Origin: Gp6-AA40 sp035571515
GTDB lineage: Bacteria; Acidobacteriota; Vicinamibacteria; Vicinamibacterales; UBA2999
DNA length: 64,000 nt
Direction of reading: 5' to 3'
Assembly (NCBI GenBank): GCA_035571515.1
Contig: DATNCQ010000041.1
Span: 1 to 64,000 of the forward strand
Part shown: in pieces, positions 16,282-24,835 of the stretch
Layout: the number at the start of each line of letters is the position of its first letter
Numbering within the stretch: position 1 is the first letter of the stretch
Translations under genes and position numbers: made by a program
The notes under the pieces: generated by a model
Databases searched by the model: none
Told to the model about the DNA's origin: nothing
What the model saw: only the letters and a program-made list of their open reading frames with translations

Positions 16282-17103
16282 ATGTCTTCGAGCGTACGCG
16301 TGGCACGGCGTGAATTCGTTCGCACGGCACTGGGTGTGCTCGCGGCTGGATTGGGGGCGCCGCTGGCATTTGCACAGAGCGCGGCAAAGCTCACCGACCG
16401 AATCGAATTCAGGCGCCTGGTCGCTGCCAACCGGATCCTCGCGCGCGAGGAAGTCGTCGACGCGTTCGGCCACGTCAGCGTGCGAGACCCCGACAACCCC
16501 AAACGCTACATCATGGCCCGGTCGCGCAGCCCGGAACTGGTCGAGTTCGCCGATTTGATCAGGTTCGAGCAGGATGGCCGCTCGCTCGATCCCGACAATC
16601 GCACGCCGTATGGCGAGCGCATGATCCATGGCGCGGTCTACGAAGCGCGCAGCGACGTCAACGCCGTCGTGCACAATCACGCGTACGCGCTGCTGCCGTT
16701 CAGCATCACCGGCCGCGCGCTCGAGCCCGTCATCCACGTGGCGTCCGTCATCGGACCCCGGATTCCACTCTGGGATATCGCCACCCATTTCAATGAAACG
16801 GACATGCTGGTGCGGACGATGGAACAGGGGCGCGACCTGGCGGCGACGCTGGGGCCCAACACCTGTGCGCTGATGCGCGGGCACGGCGCCGTCGTCGCGA
16901 CCGCGTCGCTCAAGGAAGCCGTCATCGCCGCCATCTACCTCAAGATCGACGCGGAGGTGCAACTGCAGGCGATGGCGCTCGGAACGCCGCGGCGTCTGTC
17001 CGACGGCGAGGTCGAGCGATCGCGGGAGACGCAGTTCTCGCCCCTGGCGCTCGACCGCGCCTGGGAATATTTCTGCGCCCGCGCCGGCGTCCCCGCGATC
17101 TGA
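16282..17103 (+). CDS. Tat-exported class II aldolase/adducin-domain protein
   Basis: A 273-residue protein; GGAGGG precedes the ATG at 16282. It opens with a twin-arginine signal (ARREFVRTALG then a hydrophobic stretch ending 'LAFAQ'). The rest is a class II aldolase domain with the zinc site conserved: Glu112 in 'YGERMIHGAVY', His131 and His133 in 'VVHNHAYAL', and His201 in 'MRGHGAVV'. Relatives act on sugar phosphates or hydroxy-acids in the cytoplasm; here the signal predicts a periplasmic enzyme, perhaps a decarboxylase or aldolase on a non-phosphorylated substrate (inference). Confidence 0.85.
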   Translation: MSSSVRVARREFVRTALGVLAAGLGAPLAFAQSAAKLTDRIEFRRLVAANRILAREEVVDAFGHVSVRDPDNPKRYIMARSRSPELVEFADLIRFEQDGRSLDPDNRTPYGERMIHGAVYEARSDVNAVVHNHAYALLPFSITGRALEPVIHVASVIGPRIPLWDIATHFNETDMLVRTMEQGRDLAATLGPNTCALMRGHGAVVATASLKEAVIAAIYLKIDAEVQLQAMALGTPRRLSDGEVERSRETQFSPLALDRAWEYFCARAGVPAI

Positions 17104-17138
17104 TTGCCGTAACTGATCGTCGGAGGATGGGAGAGCGG

Positions 17139-17172
17139 GGGCGCCACCGACCGTCGCGGCCGGGTGGCGCCC
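17139..17172. terminator. bidirectional terminator-like hairpin
   Basis: GGGCGCCACC (17139-17148) pairs perfectly with GGTGGCGCCC (17163-17172) around a 14-base loop. It lies between two convergent genes that end at 17103 and 17183. There is no long T-run on either side, so it may be a processing or mRNA-end structure rather than a classical intrinsic terminator. Confidence 0.55.
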
Positions 17173-17182
17173 TTCAGGCAGG

Positions 17183-18820
17183 TTAGCGCTGTGCGATAGA
17201 CGAGGCGTTGATCGAGTCGCCGGAGACGATCAGCTCCACGCGGCGGTTCTGCTGTCGCCCCTCCGCCGTCGTGTTCGTGGCGACCGGGTGGGTCTCGCCG
17301 AATCCGGTCGTCCCCACCGCGTCGTGTGCGATGCCCTGGCCGACCAGGTAACCGCGCACCGATTCCGCGCGGCTCTCGGACAGGTGCTGGTTGTAGCCGG
17401 CCTCTCCCACGCTGTCGGTGTGCCCCTCGATCTGGATCTTCAGGCCCGGGTGCGAGAGCAGGATGCCGGCGACCTTGGCGAGCTTCTCGCGCGTACCCGT
17501 CTTGAGGTTCGCGCTCCCCGTGTCGAACAGCACGTCGGAGAGGTTCACGATCAGCCCGCGCGCGCTCTCGCGCGTTTCGAGAATCGTGTTCAGCTGCTGG
17601 CGCAGCTGGTCGCGGAGCGCGGCCCGGTCGCGATCGGCCTGTGCCGCGCTGGCCTGCGCGCGCTGCGCCTGCGCCTCGGCGTCGAGCCGCGCGGCGTCCG
17701 CCGCGGCCCGCGCGGCCTCGGCCGCCGCCTTGTCACGCTCCGACTGCGCGGCGAGCGCCTGCGCCCGCTGCACCTGCGCCTCCGCCGCCGCGCGCGCCGC
17801 CTCCGCGGCGGCCCGGTCGCGTTCGGCGGCAACCTTCGCGGCCTCGGCGGTCAGGCGATCGAGCTCGGCCTGGCGGCGGGCGGTCTCCTCGGCGCGCGCG
17901 CGGTCGAGCGCCGCGTTCTCGCGCTGCTGCACGAGCGCGCGCTGCTGCGCCTGGTATTCCTCCTCCTGCTTCTGCAGCGAGATCAGCCGCGCGTCCTCGG
18001 CGGTCTGGACCGCCTGGCGCGCCGGCATCATGACTTCGTTCCCCTTCTTCCCGCGGTCGCGCATCTGCTCGGCGTCCATCAGCAGCCGCGTCGCCTTGAC
18101 GAACGTCTCGTCCGAGTAGCGATCGGCGCCGGCAAACCGCGCCAGCATGACGGCGTTGCGCGCTTCGGCCAGGTCGAGCGGCGCGCCCGGCTCGAGCGGC
18201 TTGAGCTTCAGCTGCCGCGTGTCCTGGTTCATCAGGTACGTGCCGCGCTTCAGCAGGTCGTACTTGGCGGCGATGACCTCGATGTTCCCCTTGGTGTTCT
18301 TGCGCACGTCGTTCTCGAGCACGACGACGTCGCTCGGCTGCGTGACGGCGAAGTACGGCTCCGCGGTGACGATCATCCCGAACGCCTGCAGCTCCGTGGT
18401 GACGTGCACGTGGGCCTCGCTGTCATCCACCTGCACCTCGCCCAGGTTCGTGGAGCGCCCCTCCGGCGTGATCGCCCACAGGACATACGTCAGGTATTCG
18501 GGACCGAACTGCGTCGGCGCCGTCACCTTCTCGAACTTCGCCTCGATGTCGATGTAGCCCTTCTTGCCGCCGACCTCCGCCTCGCCGATCGCGAACGGCA
18601 GCAGCGGCGTGCCCCGGAAGTCGACCTTCGTGTCGCCCTTGCGCGGCCGGTAGTTGATGGCCGGCGTGGTGTGGCCGACGACGGTGACCCTGAAGACGGG
18701 GACGGGTCCGTCCTGCGCCGGTGTGCTCGATTGCGGGCCGGGACTCGGTCGCGTCTGCGCGAGCGCGGCGCTCGCGACCAATCCGCCAGCCAGGAACAAT
18801 GCCGTGGTTCGTTTGGACAT
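17183..18820 (-). CDS. OmpA-family peptidoglycan-binding protein with long Ala-rich coiled coil
   Basis: 545 residues starting MSKRTTALFLAGGLVASAAL (start at 18820 chosen because it opens the signal peptide). Residues about 30-160 form a beta-rich domain of unknown family. Residues about 160-250 contain 'LMNQDTRQLKLKPLEPG' and similar. Residues about 270-425 form a strongly charged, Ala/Gln/Arg-rich coiled coil (repeats of AEAARAAAEAQ type). Residues about 430-540 are the OmpA C-terminal domain with 'DVLFDTGSANL', 'IEGHTDSVG', 'LSESRAESVRGYL' and 'QQNRRVELI', which binds diaminopimelate in peptidoglycan. It probably tethers the outer membrane or a periplasmic complex to the wall. Confidence 0.9.
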   Translation of the reverse strand: MSKRTTALFLAGGLVASAALAQTRPSPGPQSSTPAQDGPVPVFRVTVVGHTTPAINYRPRKGDTKVDFRGTPLLPFAIGEAEVGGKKGYIDIEAKFEKVTAPTQFGPEYLTYVLWAITPEGRSTNLGEVQVDDSEAHVHVTTELQAFGMIVTAEPYFAVTQPSDVVVLENDVRKNTKGNIEVIAAKYDLLKRGTYLMNQDTRQLKLKPLEPGAPLDLAEARNAVMLARFAGADRYSDETFVKATRLLMDAEQMRDRGKKGNEVMMPARQAVQTAEDARLISLQKQEEEYQAQQRALVQQRENAALDRARAEETARRQAELDRLTAEAAKVAAERDRAAAEAARAAAEAQVQRAQALAAQSERDKAAAEAARAAADAARLDAEAQAQRAQASAAQADRDRAALRDQLRQQLNTILETRESARGLIVNLSDVLFDTGSANLKTGTREKLAKVAGILLSHPGLKIQIEGHTDSVGEAGYNQHLSESRAESVRGYLVGQGIAHDAVGTTGFGETHPVATNTTAEGRQQNRRVELIVSGDSINASSIAQR

Positions 18821-18986
18821 GGAACGGGTAGCGGCAACTTCCGGTCCAGCTGCAGCGAACACTTTTGACGATCGCGGCGCCGTGCTGCAACGACATCCGG
18901 CGGAGATCACAATGTCGTGCGGCGGTGCGATCACACTTTTCGAGCGTGCCGCATCAGATTTGCCTGTCGCGCGGGCGGGCCGATAG

Positions 18987-19127
18987 AACGCGCCGCGCGA
19001 CCCGAACGTCGGCCGCTACGCCCGCGTCCCCGACACCGAAGGCAACGCGATCGGGATCATCAAACCATTCATGCAACGAGCCGCACGATGGCGCGTTCAC
19101 GCGCGCCGACCGCCCGCGAAGTTGTAA
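18987..19127 (+). pseudogene. remnant of a VOC/glyoxalase-family protein C-terminus
   Basis: A rightward frame opened by a TAG and closed by TAA encodes RDPNVGRYARVPDTEGNAIG followed by IIKPF (about 18996-19071). This is the last beta-strand and metal-Glu motif of vicinal-oxygen-chelate (glyoxalase/bleomycin-resistance) proteins, which typically end '...G.yarf.DPEGN.i.L..P'. There is no upstream domain in any frame, no start codon and no ribosome-binding site. I read it as the tail of a deleted gene in a 421-base gap between the divergent OmpA-like and exported-protein genes. Confidence 0.62.
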
Positions 19128-19241
19128 TCGCGCGCTCAATCCTGCGGAAGAGCCGGCGCCGGATCTGGCGTATGATTCGCGCAGTCTGAACAGTCGGCTC
19201 ACCGTCTTGATGAAAGACGCGCTGACGGGAGGTCTCCCGTG

Positions 19242-20111
19242 ATGCCGCGACTCCTGGCATCGCTCACCGCGGCCGCGCTGATGCTGATCGTGCCGGCCGA
19301 TCGCGCGGCGGCACAGGCAAACGCGCCGCGAACCGCCGGTGGGTGTCCGCTCGACCCGGTCAAGTTCCACGCCTGCGCGCTGCCCAAGACCAAGACGTTC
19401 GATCCGCCGCGCACCGAAGACGGGCGACCGGACATGCAGGGGTACTGGGACCGTGCGTTCACCTCGCAGGACGTCGAAGAACATGGCGCCGACGGCCTGA
19501 ACGTGCAGCCGGGGCCCAGCCTTGTCCTCGACACGCCCGATCACAAGATCCCGTATCAGCCCTGGGCGCTCGAGTTCAGGAAGGGGATCGCCGACCGGTT
19601 CATCTCTCCGCTCGCCAGCTGCTTCCCGCCCGGCGTGCCACGCCACGCCATTGCGCCCGCCGCGCACCGGATCGTGCAGATGCCGGGCTACGTGGTGTAC
19701 ATGCTCGAATATTCGCACTCCTACCGGGTCATTCCGACGGGCGGCGAAGCGCACGTCGGCGGCACGCTCAAGTTCTTCCAGGGCGACTCGCGCGGCAGGT
19801 GGGAAGGCAACACGCTCGTCGTCGACGTGACGAACAACAACGGCCTGACGTGGCTGGACAACGCCGGCAACTTCGCCAGCGAGGCGCTGCACGTGGTCGA
19901 GAGGTACACGCTGATCGACCGCGACACGATCCACTACGAGGCACGGATGGAGGACCCGAAGGTCTATACCCGCCCGTGGACGATGGTATCGGCACTCACG
20001 CGGAACCGGGATCGGAACTTCGAGATCTGGGAGCAGGCGTGCCACGAGGGAAATCAGTCCGTCAAGGATCAACTGAGCCTCGGGTTGAAGCCATATACAG
20101 GAGTCCCATGA
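19242..20111 (+). CDS. exported protein of unknown function, acidobacterial paralogue family
   Basis: 289 residues. ATG at 19242 with GGGAGG 9 bases upstream; a GTG at 19239 is an alternative. The signal peptide ends near 'AAAQA'. Shared family marks: 'DGRPDMQGYWDRAF', 'ALEFRKGIADRF', 'SCFPPGVPR', 'IVQMPGYVVYMLEY', 'GRWEGNTLVVDVTNNNG', 'YTLIDRDTIHYEARMEDPKVYTRPW' and a final 'ACHEGN'. Paralogous to the genes at 5119 and 38599. Its stop overlaps the next start (ATGA), so it is co-translated with the propeller protein and likely shares its pathway. No catalytic motif recognised. Confidence 0.82.
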   Translation: MPRLLASLTAAALMLIVPADRAAAQANAPRTAGGCPLDPVKFHACALPKTKTFDPPRTEDGRPDMQGYWDRAFTSQDVEEHGADGLNVQPGPSLVLDTPDHKIPYQPWALEFRKGIADRFISPLASCFPPGVPRHAIAPAAHRIVQMPGYVVYMLEYSHSYRVIPTGGEAHVGGTLKFFQGDSRGRWEGNTLVVDVTNNNGLTWLDNAGNFASEALHVVERYTLIDRDTIHYEARMEDPKVYTRPWTMVSALTRNRDRNFEIWEQACHEGNQSVKDQLSLGLKPYTGVP

Positions 20112-21403
20112 AGAAGATTGTCTCGATTGCCGCCTGCGCGCTGGCCCTCTACGCTGCGGTCGGCGCGCAGGGCCAGGCGCCGCGCTACCTCTACGATCCC
20201 GGCTGGCCCAAGCCGATGCCCAACAAGTGGAAGATTGGCGGCGTCACCGGCCTCGCGGTCGCGCCCAACGACGACACCGTGTGGGTGTACGACCGGCCGA
20301 ACGACCTGACGAATCTCGAGCTCGAGTCGGAGCTCGGCGTCTCGGATTGCTGCGCGCGGCCGCCGTCGATGATCCACATCGACAAGGACGGCACGGTCAT
20401 CGGATCGTTCGACGCGCCGCAGGGACACGGCATGGACGTCGACAGCAAGGGGTTCGCGTACCTCGGACAGAACACCGTCCGCAAGTACGAGACGAAGACC
20501 GGCAAGCTGGTTGGCGAGATCGCGCATACGCCGGAGCTGGAAAACGGCGGGCGCTTCGGTCCGGCGGAGATCCCGGCGCGCACGCCCGGAGTCGGCGGCC
20601 AGGGACCGGTCGCCGGGTTCCTGCCACCCCCGCCGGGAGCGGCCCGTAACGGCCGCGGCGGCCGTGGCAATAACCCGGAAAATGCGGTCGCGCAGGCGGC
20701 GGCGCGCGCGGCGTTCCGCAAGAAGTACCCGCCAACCACGCCGATGATCGTCGGCGGCATCGAGGAGATTCGCCTCGACGAATCCGCCAACGAGGTCTAC
20801 GTGGCCGACAACTATCTCGGCGGGCGCGTGATGGTGTTCGACATGAACACGTTCGCGTTCAAGCGCGGGTGGGGCGCCTACGGCCACAAGCTTTCCGAGA
20901 TCTCGATCAACGAAGCGGATCGCGAGTACGCCGGTGACAAGCCGCCGAAGGAGTTCCGCGGCCACCTGACGCTGAACGTCTCCAACGACGGCCTCGTGTA
21001 CGCCGCCGATCGCGCCGCCGAGCGCATCCACGTCACGCGGAAAGACGGGACGTTCGTGAAGGAACTCATCCTCGCGGCGCCGGGAACGAAGAGGAACGAC
21101 TCCGATCGCGGGGCGGCCGGCGGCGTCGCCTTCTCGCCCGACCGGGCGCAGAGGTATCTCTACATCTGCGACATCAAGAACAACACCATCTGGTTCCTCA
21201 ACCGTGACGACGGCAAGATCGCCGGCAGGCTGGGCAGCATGGGCGAGGGCGGCGGGCAGTTCTTCGGCCTCCACATGATCGCCACCGATTCGCGCGGCTA
21301 TATCTACACCGGCGAGGTGTTCGCGGGGCAGCGGGTGCAGCGCTTCGTGACTGCCGACAGTCCACGCGGCAAGCTCCTCGACCAGCTGTCGCGCCTGCAA
21401 TAG
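20108..21403 (+). CDS. exported NHL/SMP-30-like beta-propeller protein
   Basis: 431 residues with a signal peptide (MKKIVSIAACALALYAAV, cleavage near 'GAQG'). Repeated propeller strands are visible: 'VTGLAVAPNDDTVWVYDRP', 'SMIHIDKDGTVIGSFDAPQGHGMDVDSKGFAYLG', 'IEEIRLDESANEVYVADNYLGGRVMVFD', 'LTLNVSNDGLVYAADRAAERIHV' and 'FGLHMIATDSRGYIYTGEV'. A Pro/Gly/Arg-rich insert occupies about residues 170-200. Peptidyl-alpha-hydroxyglycine lyase-type NHL proteins look similar, but no active-site set could be confirmed. Coupled by ATGA to the preceding gene; the metallo-beta-lactamase gene follows after 15 bases. Confidence 0.82.
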   Translation: MKKIVSIAACALALYAAVGAQGQAPRYLYDPGWPKPMPNKWKIGGVTGLAVAPNDDTVWVYDRPNDLTNLELESELGVSDCCARPPSMIHIDKDGTVIGSFDAPQGHGMDVDSKGFAYLGQNTVRKYETKTGKLVGEIAHTPELENGGRFGPAEIPARTPGVGGQGPVAGFLPPPPGAARNGRGGRGNNPENAVAQAAARAAFRKKYPPTTPMIVGGIEEIRLDESANEVYVADNYLGGRVMVFDMNTFAFKRGWGAYGHKLSEISINEADREYAGDKPPKEFRGHLTLNVSNDGLVYAADRAAERIHVTRKDGTFVKELILAAPGTKRNDSDRGAAGGVAFSPDRAQRYLYICDIKNNTIWFLNRDDGKIAGRLGSMGEGGGQFFGLHMIATDSRGYIYTGEVFAGQRVQRFVTADSPRGKLLDQLSRLQ

Positions 21404-21418
21404 AACGAGGGAAGGACA

Positions 21419-22330
21419 ATGAGAACGCTGCTGTCACTGGTCGCGCTCCTCGCCCTCGGCGCCGGCGCGCCGGTGCTCGGCCAGGGTGCGGCCGAGCCGC
21501 TGAGCAAGACGTACCGCGTGACCCGCGCCAATGATGTCGAGTACCAGAAGATCGAGCCCTTCAAGGTGTTCGACAACCTCTATTACGTCGGCCCCGGCTA
21601 CGTCTCGGTCTGGCTGCTGACGACACCCGAGGGAAACATCCTGTTCGACACCGCGCAGGAACCGTACGTCGACCACGTGATCGGCAACATCCGGAAGGTG
21701 GGTGTCGACCCGCGCAGCATCAAGTACATCATCCTCAGCCACGGGCATCTCGATCACTTCGGCGGCGCCGCCAGGATCCAGGAGGCGTCGGGCGCGCGCG
21801 TGATGGCGGCCGAGGAAGACTGGAAGATGATCGAGCAGGTCGGAGGCCGGCCCGGACGCGGCGGCGCGCCCGCGCCGCGCGTGCCGAAGAAGGACATGGT
21901 GGTGAAGGAAGGCGATACCCTCGCGCTCGGCGGACAGAAGCTGACCTTTCACCTGACGCCGGGGCACACGCCCGGCGTCGTCACGACCGAGGGCATCACC
22001 GTCTACGACGGCGGGAAGCCGTACAAGGCGATCCTCTGGGGAGGCGCAGGCTATCGCGGTGGCCTCGCCGATGCCGAGGAATCGGTGCAGAGCGCCAACA
22101 AGGTCGCGCGCATCCAGGGCGTGCAGGTGAACCTGCAGATCCACAGCTGGGCGGAGCCGGACGGCTACCCCGGAGGCGGCGTGCTCGAGCGCGGACTCAA
22201 GCTGAAGACCCGCAAGCCCGGCGACCCGCATCCGTTCGTCGATCCGGCGACCTTCACGCAGTGGGTCAAGCGCACGCAGGACAACGCCGCGAAGGCGGTG
22301 CAGGAAGAAAAGCAGAAGGCGGCCAGGTAA
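21419..22330 (+). CDS. exported metallo-beta-lactamase-fold hydrolase (B3-like)
   Basis: 303 residues with signal peptide. The zinc motif is complete: HGHLDH (His108, His110, Asp112, His113), His183 in 'TPGHTPG', and a likely last ligand in 'NLQIHSW'. This is close to subclass B3 beta-lactamases and their environmental relatives, but family resemblance alone does not show beta-lactam hydrolysis. A polar insert rich in Gly, Pro and Arg (residues about 142-156) is unusual. Part of the 19242-23972 run of exported proteins, with a 15-base gap upstream and 7 downstream. Confidence 0.85.
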   Translation: MRTLLSLVALLALGAGAPVLGQGAAEPLSKTYRVTRANDVEYQKIEPFKVFDNLYYVGPGYVSVWLLTTPEGNILFDTAQEPYVDHVIGNIRKVGVDPRSIKYIILSHGHLDHFGGAARIQEASGARVMAAEEDWKMIEQVGGRPGRGGAPAPRVPKKDMVVKEGDTLALGGQKLTFHLTPGHTPGVVTTEGITVYDGGKPYKAILWGGAGYRGGLADAEESVQSANKVARIQGVQVNLQIHSWAEPDGYPGGGVLERGLKLKTRKPGDPHPFVDPATFTQWVKRTQDNAAKAVQEEKQKAAR

Positions 22331-22337
22331 GGCTCCC

Positions 22338-23972
22338 ATGAGACGCCGTACGGCCGCCCTCGTCTTTGTCGTCGCCTGCCTCGCGGCCGGGACGCCTGCC
22401 TGGTTCTACAGCCAGCGGACGATTGCACGTTCACCGTCCGCGACATTCGATCTCGAAGAGGCGACGGTCCGCACCCTCCTGCAGGATCAGCAGGCGGGCC
22501 GTCGCACTGCGAGGCAGATTGCCGAGCAATACCTGTCGCGCATCGAGGCGCTCGATCGACGCGGCCCATCGCTCAATGCGATCATCGAGCTGAACCCGGA
22601 CGCGCTTGCCATCGCCGACGCGCTCGACGCCGAGCGGCGCACGTCCGGGCTGCGCGGGCCGCTGCACGGGATCCCGGTTCTTGTCAAGGACAACATCGAC
22701 ACGGCGGATCGCATGTCGACCACCGCCGGCTCGCTGGCGCTGGAAGGCTCGATTGCCGCTCGTGATGCGTTCGTCGTCGAACGCCTGCGCGCCGCGGGCG
22801 CCGTCATCCTCGGCAAGACCAACCTGAGCGAGTGGGCGAATTTCCGATCGACCCACTCGACGAGCGGCTGGAGCGGACGGGGAGGCCTGGTGCGGAATCC
22901 GTATGCGCTGGATCGCAGTGCGTGCGGGTCGAGCTCCGGCACCGGGGCCGCTATCGCGGCGAGCTTCGCGACCATCGGGGTGGGCACCGAGACCGACGGA
23001 TCGATCGTCTGTCCGTCGGCGGCGACGTCGCTCGTCGGCATCAAGCCGACCGTCGGCCTGGTCAGCCGTTCCGGAATCGTCCCGATTGCGCATTCCCAGG
23101 ACACCGCCGGCGCGATGGCCCGGACGGTCGAAGATGCCGCGACCCTGCTCGAGGCGCTCGCGGGCTCCGATCCACGCGACGAGGCGACGACGGATGCATC
23201 GCGCCCGGCCCGCGTGGACTATCGTGGCGCGCTCGACCCGAACGGCCTGCGCGGCGCGCGCATCGGCGTGGCGCGCGCGAAGTTCTTCGGCTATAGCGAC
23301 GTCGCGGACCGGATGGCGAACACCGCGATCGAGCGCATGAAGCAGCTGGGCGCGGTCGTCGTCGATCCGGCCGACATCCCGAACGCCGGCACCTACGACG
23401 ACAGCGAGCTCGACGTCCTGCTCTACGAGTTCAAGGCCGATCTCAACGCGTACCTGGGTGGGCTCGGCGCGGCCGCACGGGTGCACTCGCTCGCGGACGT
23501 CATCGCCTTCAACGAGGCGAATCGGCCGCGTGAGATGCCGTTCTTCGGCCAAGAGCTGATGCTCGAGGCGCAGAAGAAGGGGCCGCTCACCGACAAGGCG
23601 TACCGCGACGCCCTGGCGCGCAACGCGAGGCTGTCGCGCACGGAAGGGATCGACGCCGTGATGGACCGGCTCGGTCTCGACGCGCTGGTCGCACCGACGG
23701 CCAACCCGCCGTGGCCGATGGATCTCGTCAACGGCGATCACTTCGTCGGCTCGAGTTCGACGCCAGCGGCCGTCGCCGGCTACCCCACGATCACCGTGCC
23801 GGCCGGCTACGCGTTCGGCCAGCCGATCGGGATCTCGTTCATCGGCCGCCGATGGAGTGAGGCACGCTTGATCGCGCTTGCCTATGCCTACGAACAGGCG
23901 ACGCGGCATCGCCGTCCGCCCGCGTTCGCGGCAACGGTGCGTATCGGTGAACCGGAGAGTCCCGCCGACTGA
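22338..23972 (+). CDS. amidase-signature hydrolase with N-terminal membrane signal
   Basis: 544 residues. An N-terminal hydrophobic segment (residues 5-25, TAALVFVVACLAAGTPAWFY) serves as signal or anchor. The amidase domain has the full catalytic triad: Lys117 in 'PVLVKDNID', Ser199 in 'CGSSSGTG' and Ser222 in 'ETDGSIVCPS'. Closest in style to peptide amidases and GatA-like enzymes that act on peptide or carboxamide ends. It begins 7 bases after the metallo-beta-lactamase gene, so the two exported hydrolases probably share an mRNA. Confidence 0.88.
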   Translation: MRRRTAALVFVVACLAAGTPAWFYSQRTIARSPSATFDLEEATVRTLLQDQQAGRRTARQIAEQYLSRIEALDRRGPSLNAIIELNPDALAIADALDAERRTSGLRGPLHGIPVLVKDNIDTADRMSTTAGSLALEGSIAARDAFVVERLRAAGAVILGKTNLSEWANFRSTHSTSGWSGRGGLVRNPYALDRSACGSSSGTGAAIAASFATIGVGTETDGSIVCPSAATSLVGIKPTVGLVSRSGIVPIAHSQDTAGAMARTVEDAATLLEALAGSDPRDEATTDASRPARVDYRGALDPNGLRGARIGVARAKFFGYSDVADRMANTAIERMKQLGAVVVDPADIPNAGTYDDSELDVLLYEFKADLNAYLGGLGAAARVHSLADVIAFNEANRPREMPFFGQELMLEAQKKGPLTDKAYRDALARNARLSRTEGIDAVMDRLGLDALVAPTANPPWPMDLVNGDHFVGSSSTPAAVAGYPTITVPAGYAFGQPIGISFIGRRWSEARLIALAYAYEQATRHRRPPAFAATVRIGEPESPAD

Positions 23973-24108
23973 TCTGAAGCATCCATGTCCGACGAGGTGT
24001 CAGTTCGCGTGTAGGGCGTTTAACGTCATGAAATAAATCCGCAATGGCCGCGCTTTACGGCGCGATCACGCTGCTATTCTGGCGGCGACTCTCCCCGAGT
24101 CGCGCGTC

Positions 24109-24270
24109 ATGCTTGTCGACGAAGCTCCCCCCGGCTGTCTTCGGTGCCCGCACTGCGGGTCCCTGCGTGTCGTCAAGAAACTCCAGACCGTGACGCTGAT
24201 CATGTGTTTCTGCCTGGCCTGCGCCCGGAGCTTCGAGCTGCGCGTGCAGCCGCCGCCAGTCGGCGTGTGA
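24109..24270 (+). CDS. small zinc-ribbon protein (53 residues)
   Basis: A short frame from ATG 24109 to TGA 24270 encodes a compact two-knuckle metal site: 'GCLRCPHCGSLRVV' and, about 20 residues later, 'MCFCLACARSFELRV'. The pair CPHC...CLAC is a typical zinc-ribbon, and the segment between them is alternating hydrophobic, as in a beta-hairpin. No strong ribosome-binding site is visible. It lies in the gap between the amidase gene and the 88-residue gene. Function unknown; zinc ribbons of this size often contact nucleic acid or larger proteins. Confidence 0.6.
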   Translation: MLVDEAPPGCLRCPHCGSLRVVKKLQTVTLIMCFCLACARSFELRVQPPPVGV

Positions 24271-24301
24271 ACGCCGGCGGCGCATAAAGAAGGAACGAAT
24301 A

Positions 24302-24341
24302 TTGAGTACGGGGGGACTGCCCGGGGGTTTTCCCCCTCAAG
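24302..24341 (+). promoter_or_regulatory. structured leader with mutually exclusive G/C pairings
   Basis: Directly before the ATG at 24342, GGGGG-TTTT-CCCCC (24323-24336) forms a 5-bp GC hairpin ending 5 bases from the start codon. An upstream run of six G (24310-24315) could instead pair with the same C-run, extended by TTGAG (24302-24306) with CTCAA. No Shine-Dalgarno sequence is visible, so translation may depend on this structure. It could be a cis-acting RNA switch, or simply a chance low-complexity stretch. Confidence 0.35.
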
Positions 24342-24608
24342 ATGCGTGTCCGCATTACACGTGTGCTGTCGGGCAGTATTGACGGCATACAGCTCGATCG
24401 CTTCATCCCAGGTGTCGTCTACGATGTCGGCACCTCAATAGGGTCCTACCTCCTGTCGGAACAGTGGGCCGAACCGGTCCACGACGAATCTCCCGCGCTG
24501 GTCGTGCCGCTCCACGCGCCGATGTTCCACCCGCAGAACGTCACGCCGCTGCCGAAAGCCGAAGCCTCCGACCGGGCGCCCCGCAAGCGGGCTCGCAAGA
24601 CTCTCTGA
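24342..24608 (+). CDS. small conserved protein of unknown function (88 residues)
   Basis: An 88-residue protein with N-terminal beta-rich half 'MRVRITRVLSGSIDGIQLD', 'VVYDVGTSIGSYLLSEQWAEPV' and a basic, disordered C-terminus ending 'RAPRKRARKTL'. I recall similar short proteins ('SGSIDGI.L..F..G.VYE.G', 'A..WAEPV') in other Acidobacteriota, often near response regulators, but know of no named family. A hairpin follows its stop. Confidence 0.68.
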   Translation: MRVRITRVLSGSIDGIQLDRFIPGVVYDVGTSIGSYLLSEQWAEPVHDESPALVVPLHAPMFHPQNVTPLPKAEASDRAPRKRARKTL

Positions 24609-24631
24609 CACGGGAATCGACTGGGGGAAGA

Positions 24632-24659
24632 GGACGGCCATTCCGGGGAATGACCGTCC
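24632..24659. terminator. hairpin after the 88-residue gene
   Basis: GGACGGCCATTCC (24632-24644) pairs with GGAATGACCGTCC (24647-24659) with one C-A mismatch and a 2-base loop. It begins 24 bases after the stop codon at 24608. No T-run follows, so it is terminator-like only in shape. Confidence 0.5.
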
Positions 24660-24835
24660 CGGAATCGCACGCAGCAACGAGTGGCGCACCCAGTTTGGAG
24701 GAAGGATGCAGGCCTTCACGCCGAAGCGTCGCGATTCACGCTCGAATTGCCAAATCCATCACCGCCGGGCGCGCTTGCGGCGCCCGGGCCGCAGCCCGTC
24801 GCGGCCGTGCCCGCTTCCGGGTCGACGGTCGATCG

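Noticed and set aside
17590..18033. Open frames on both strands over the OmpA-like gene's middle, rich in Arg, Pro and Ala
   Set aside because: They are shadows of the Ala-rich coiled-coil repeat of the OmpA-like protein.
20640..20710. Gly/Arg-rich insertion in the propeller protein considered as a frameshift
   Set aside because: The frame continues cleanly on both sides with propeller strands; similar Gly/Arg/Pro-rich inserts occur in the metallo-beta-lactamase and DUF6152 proteins, so it looks like a local linker habit.
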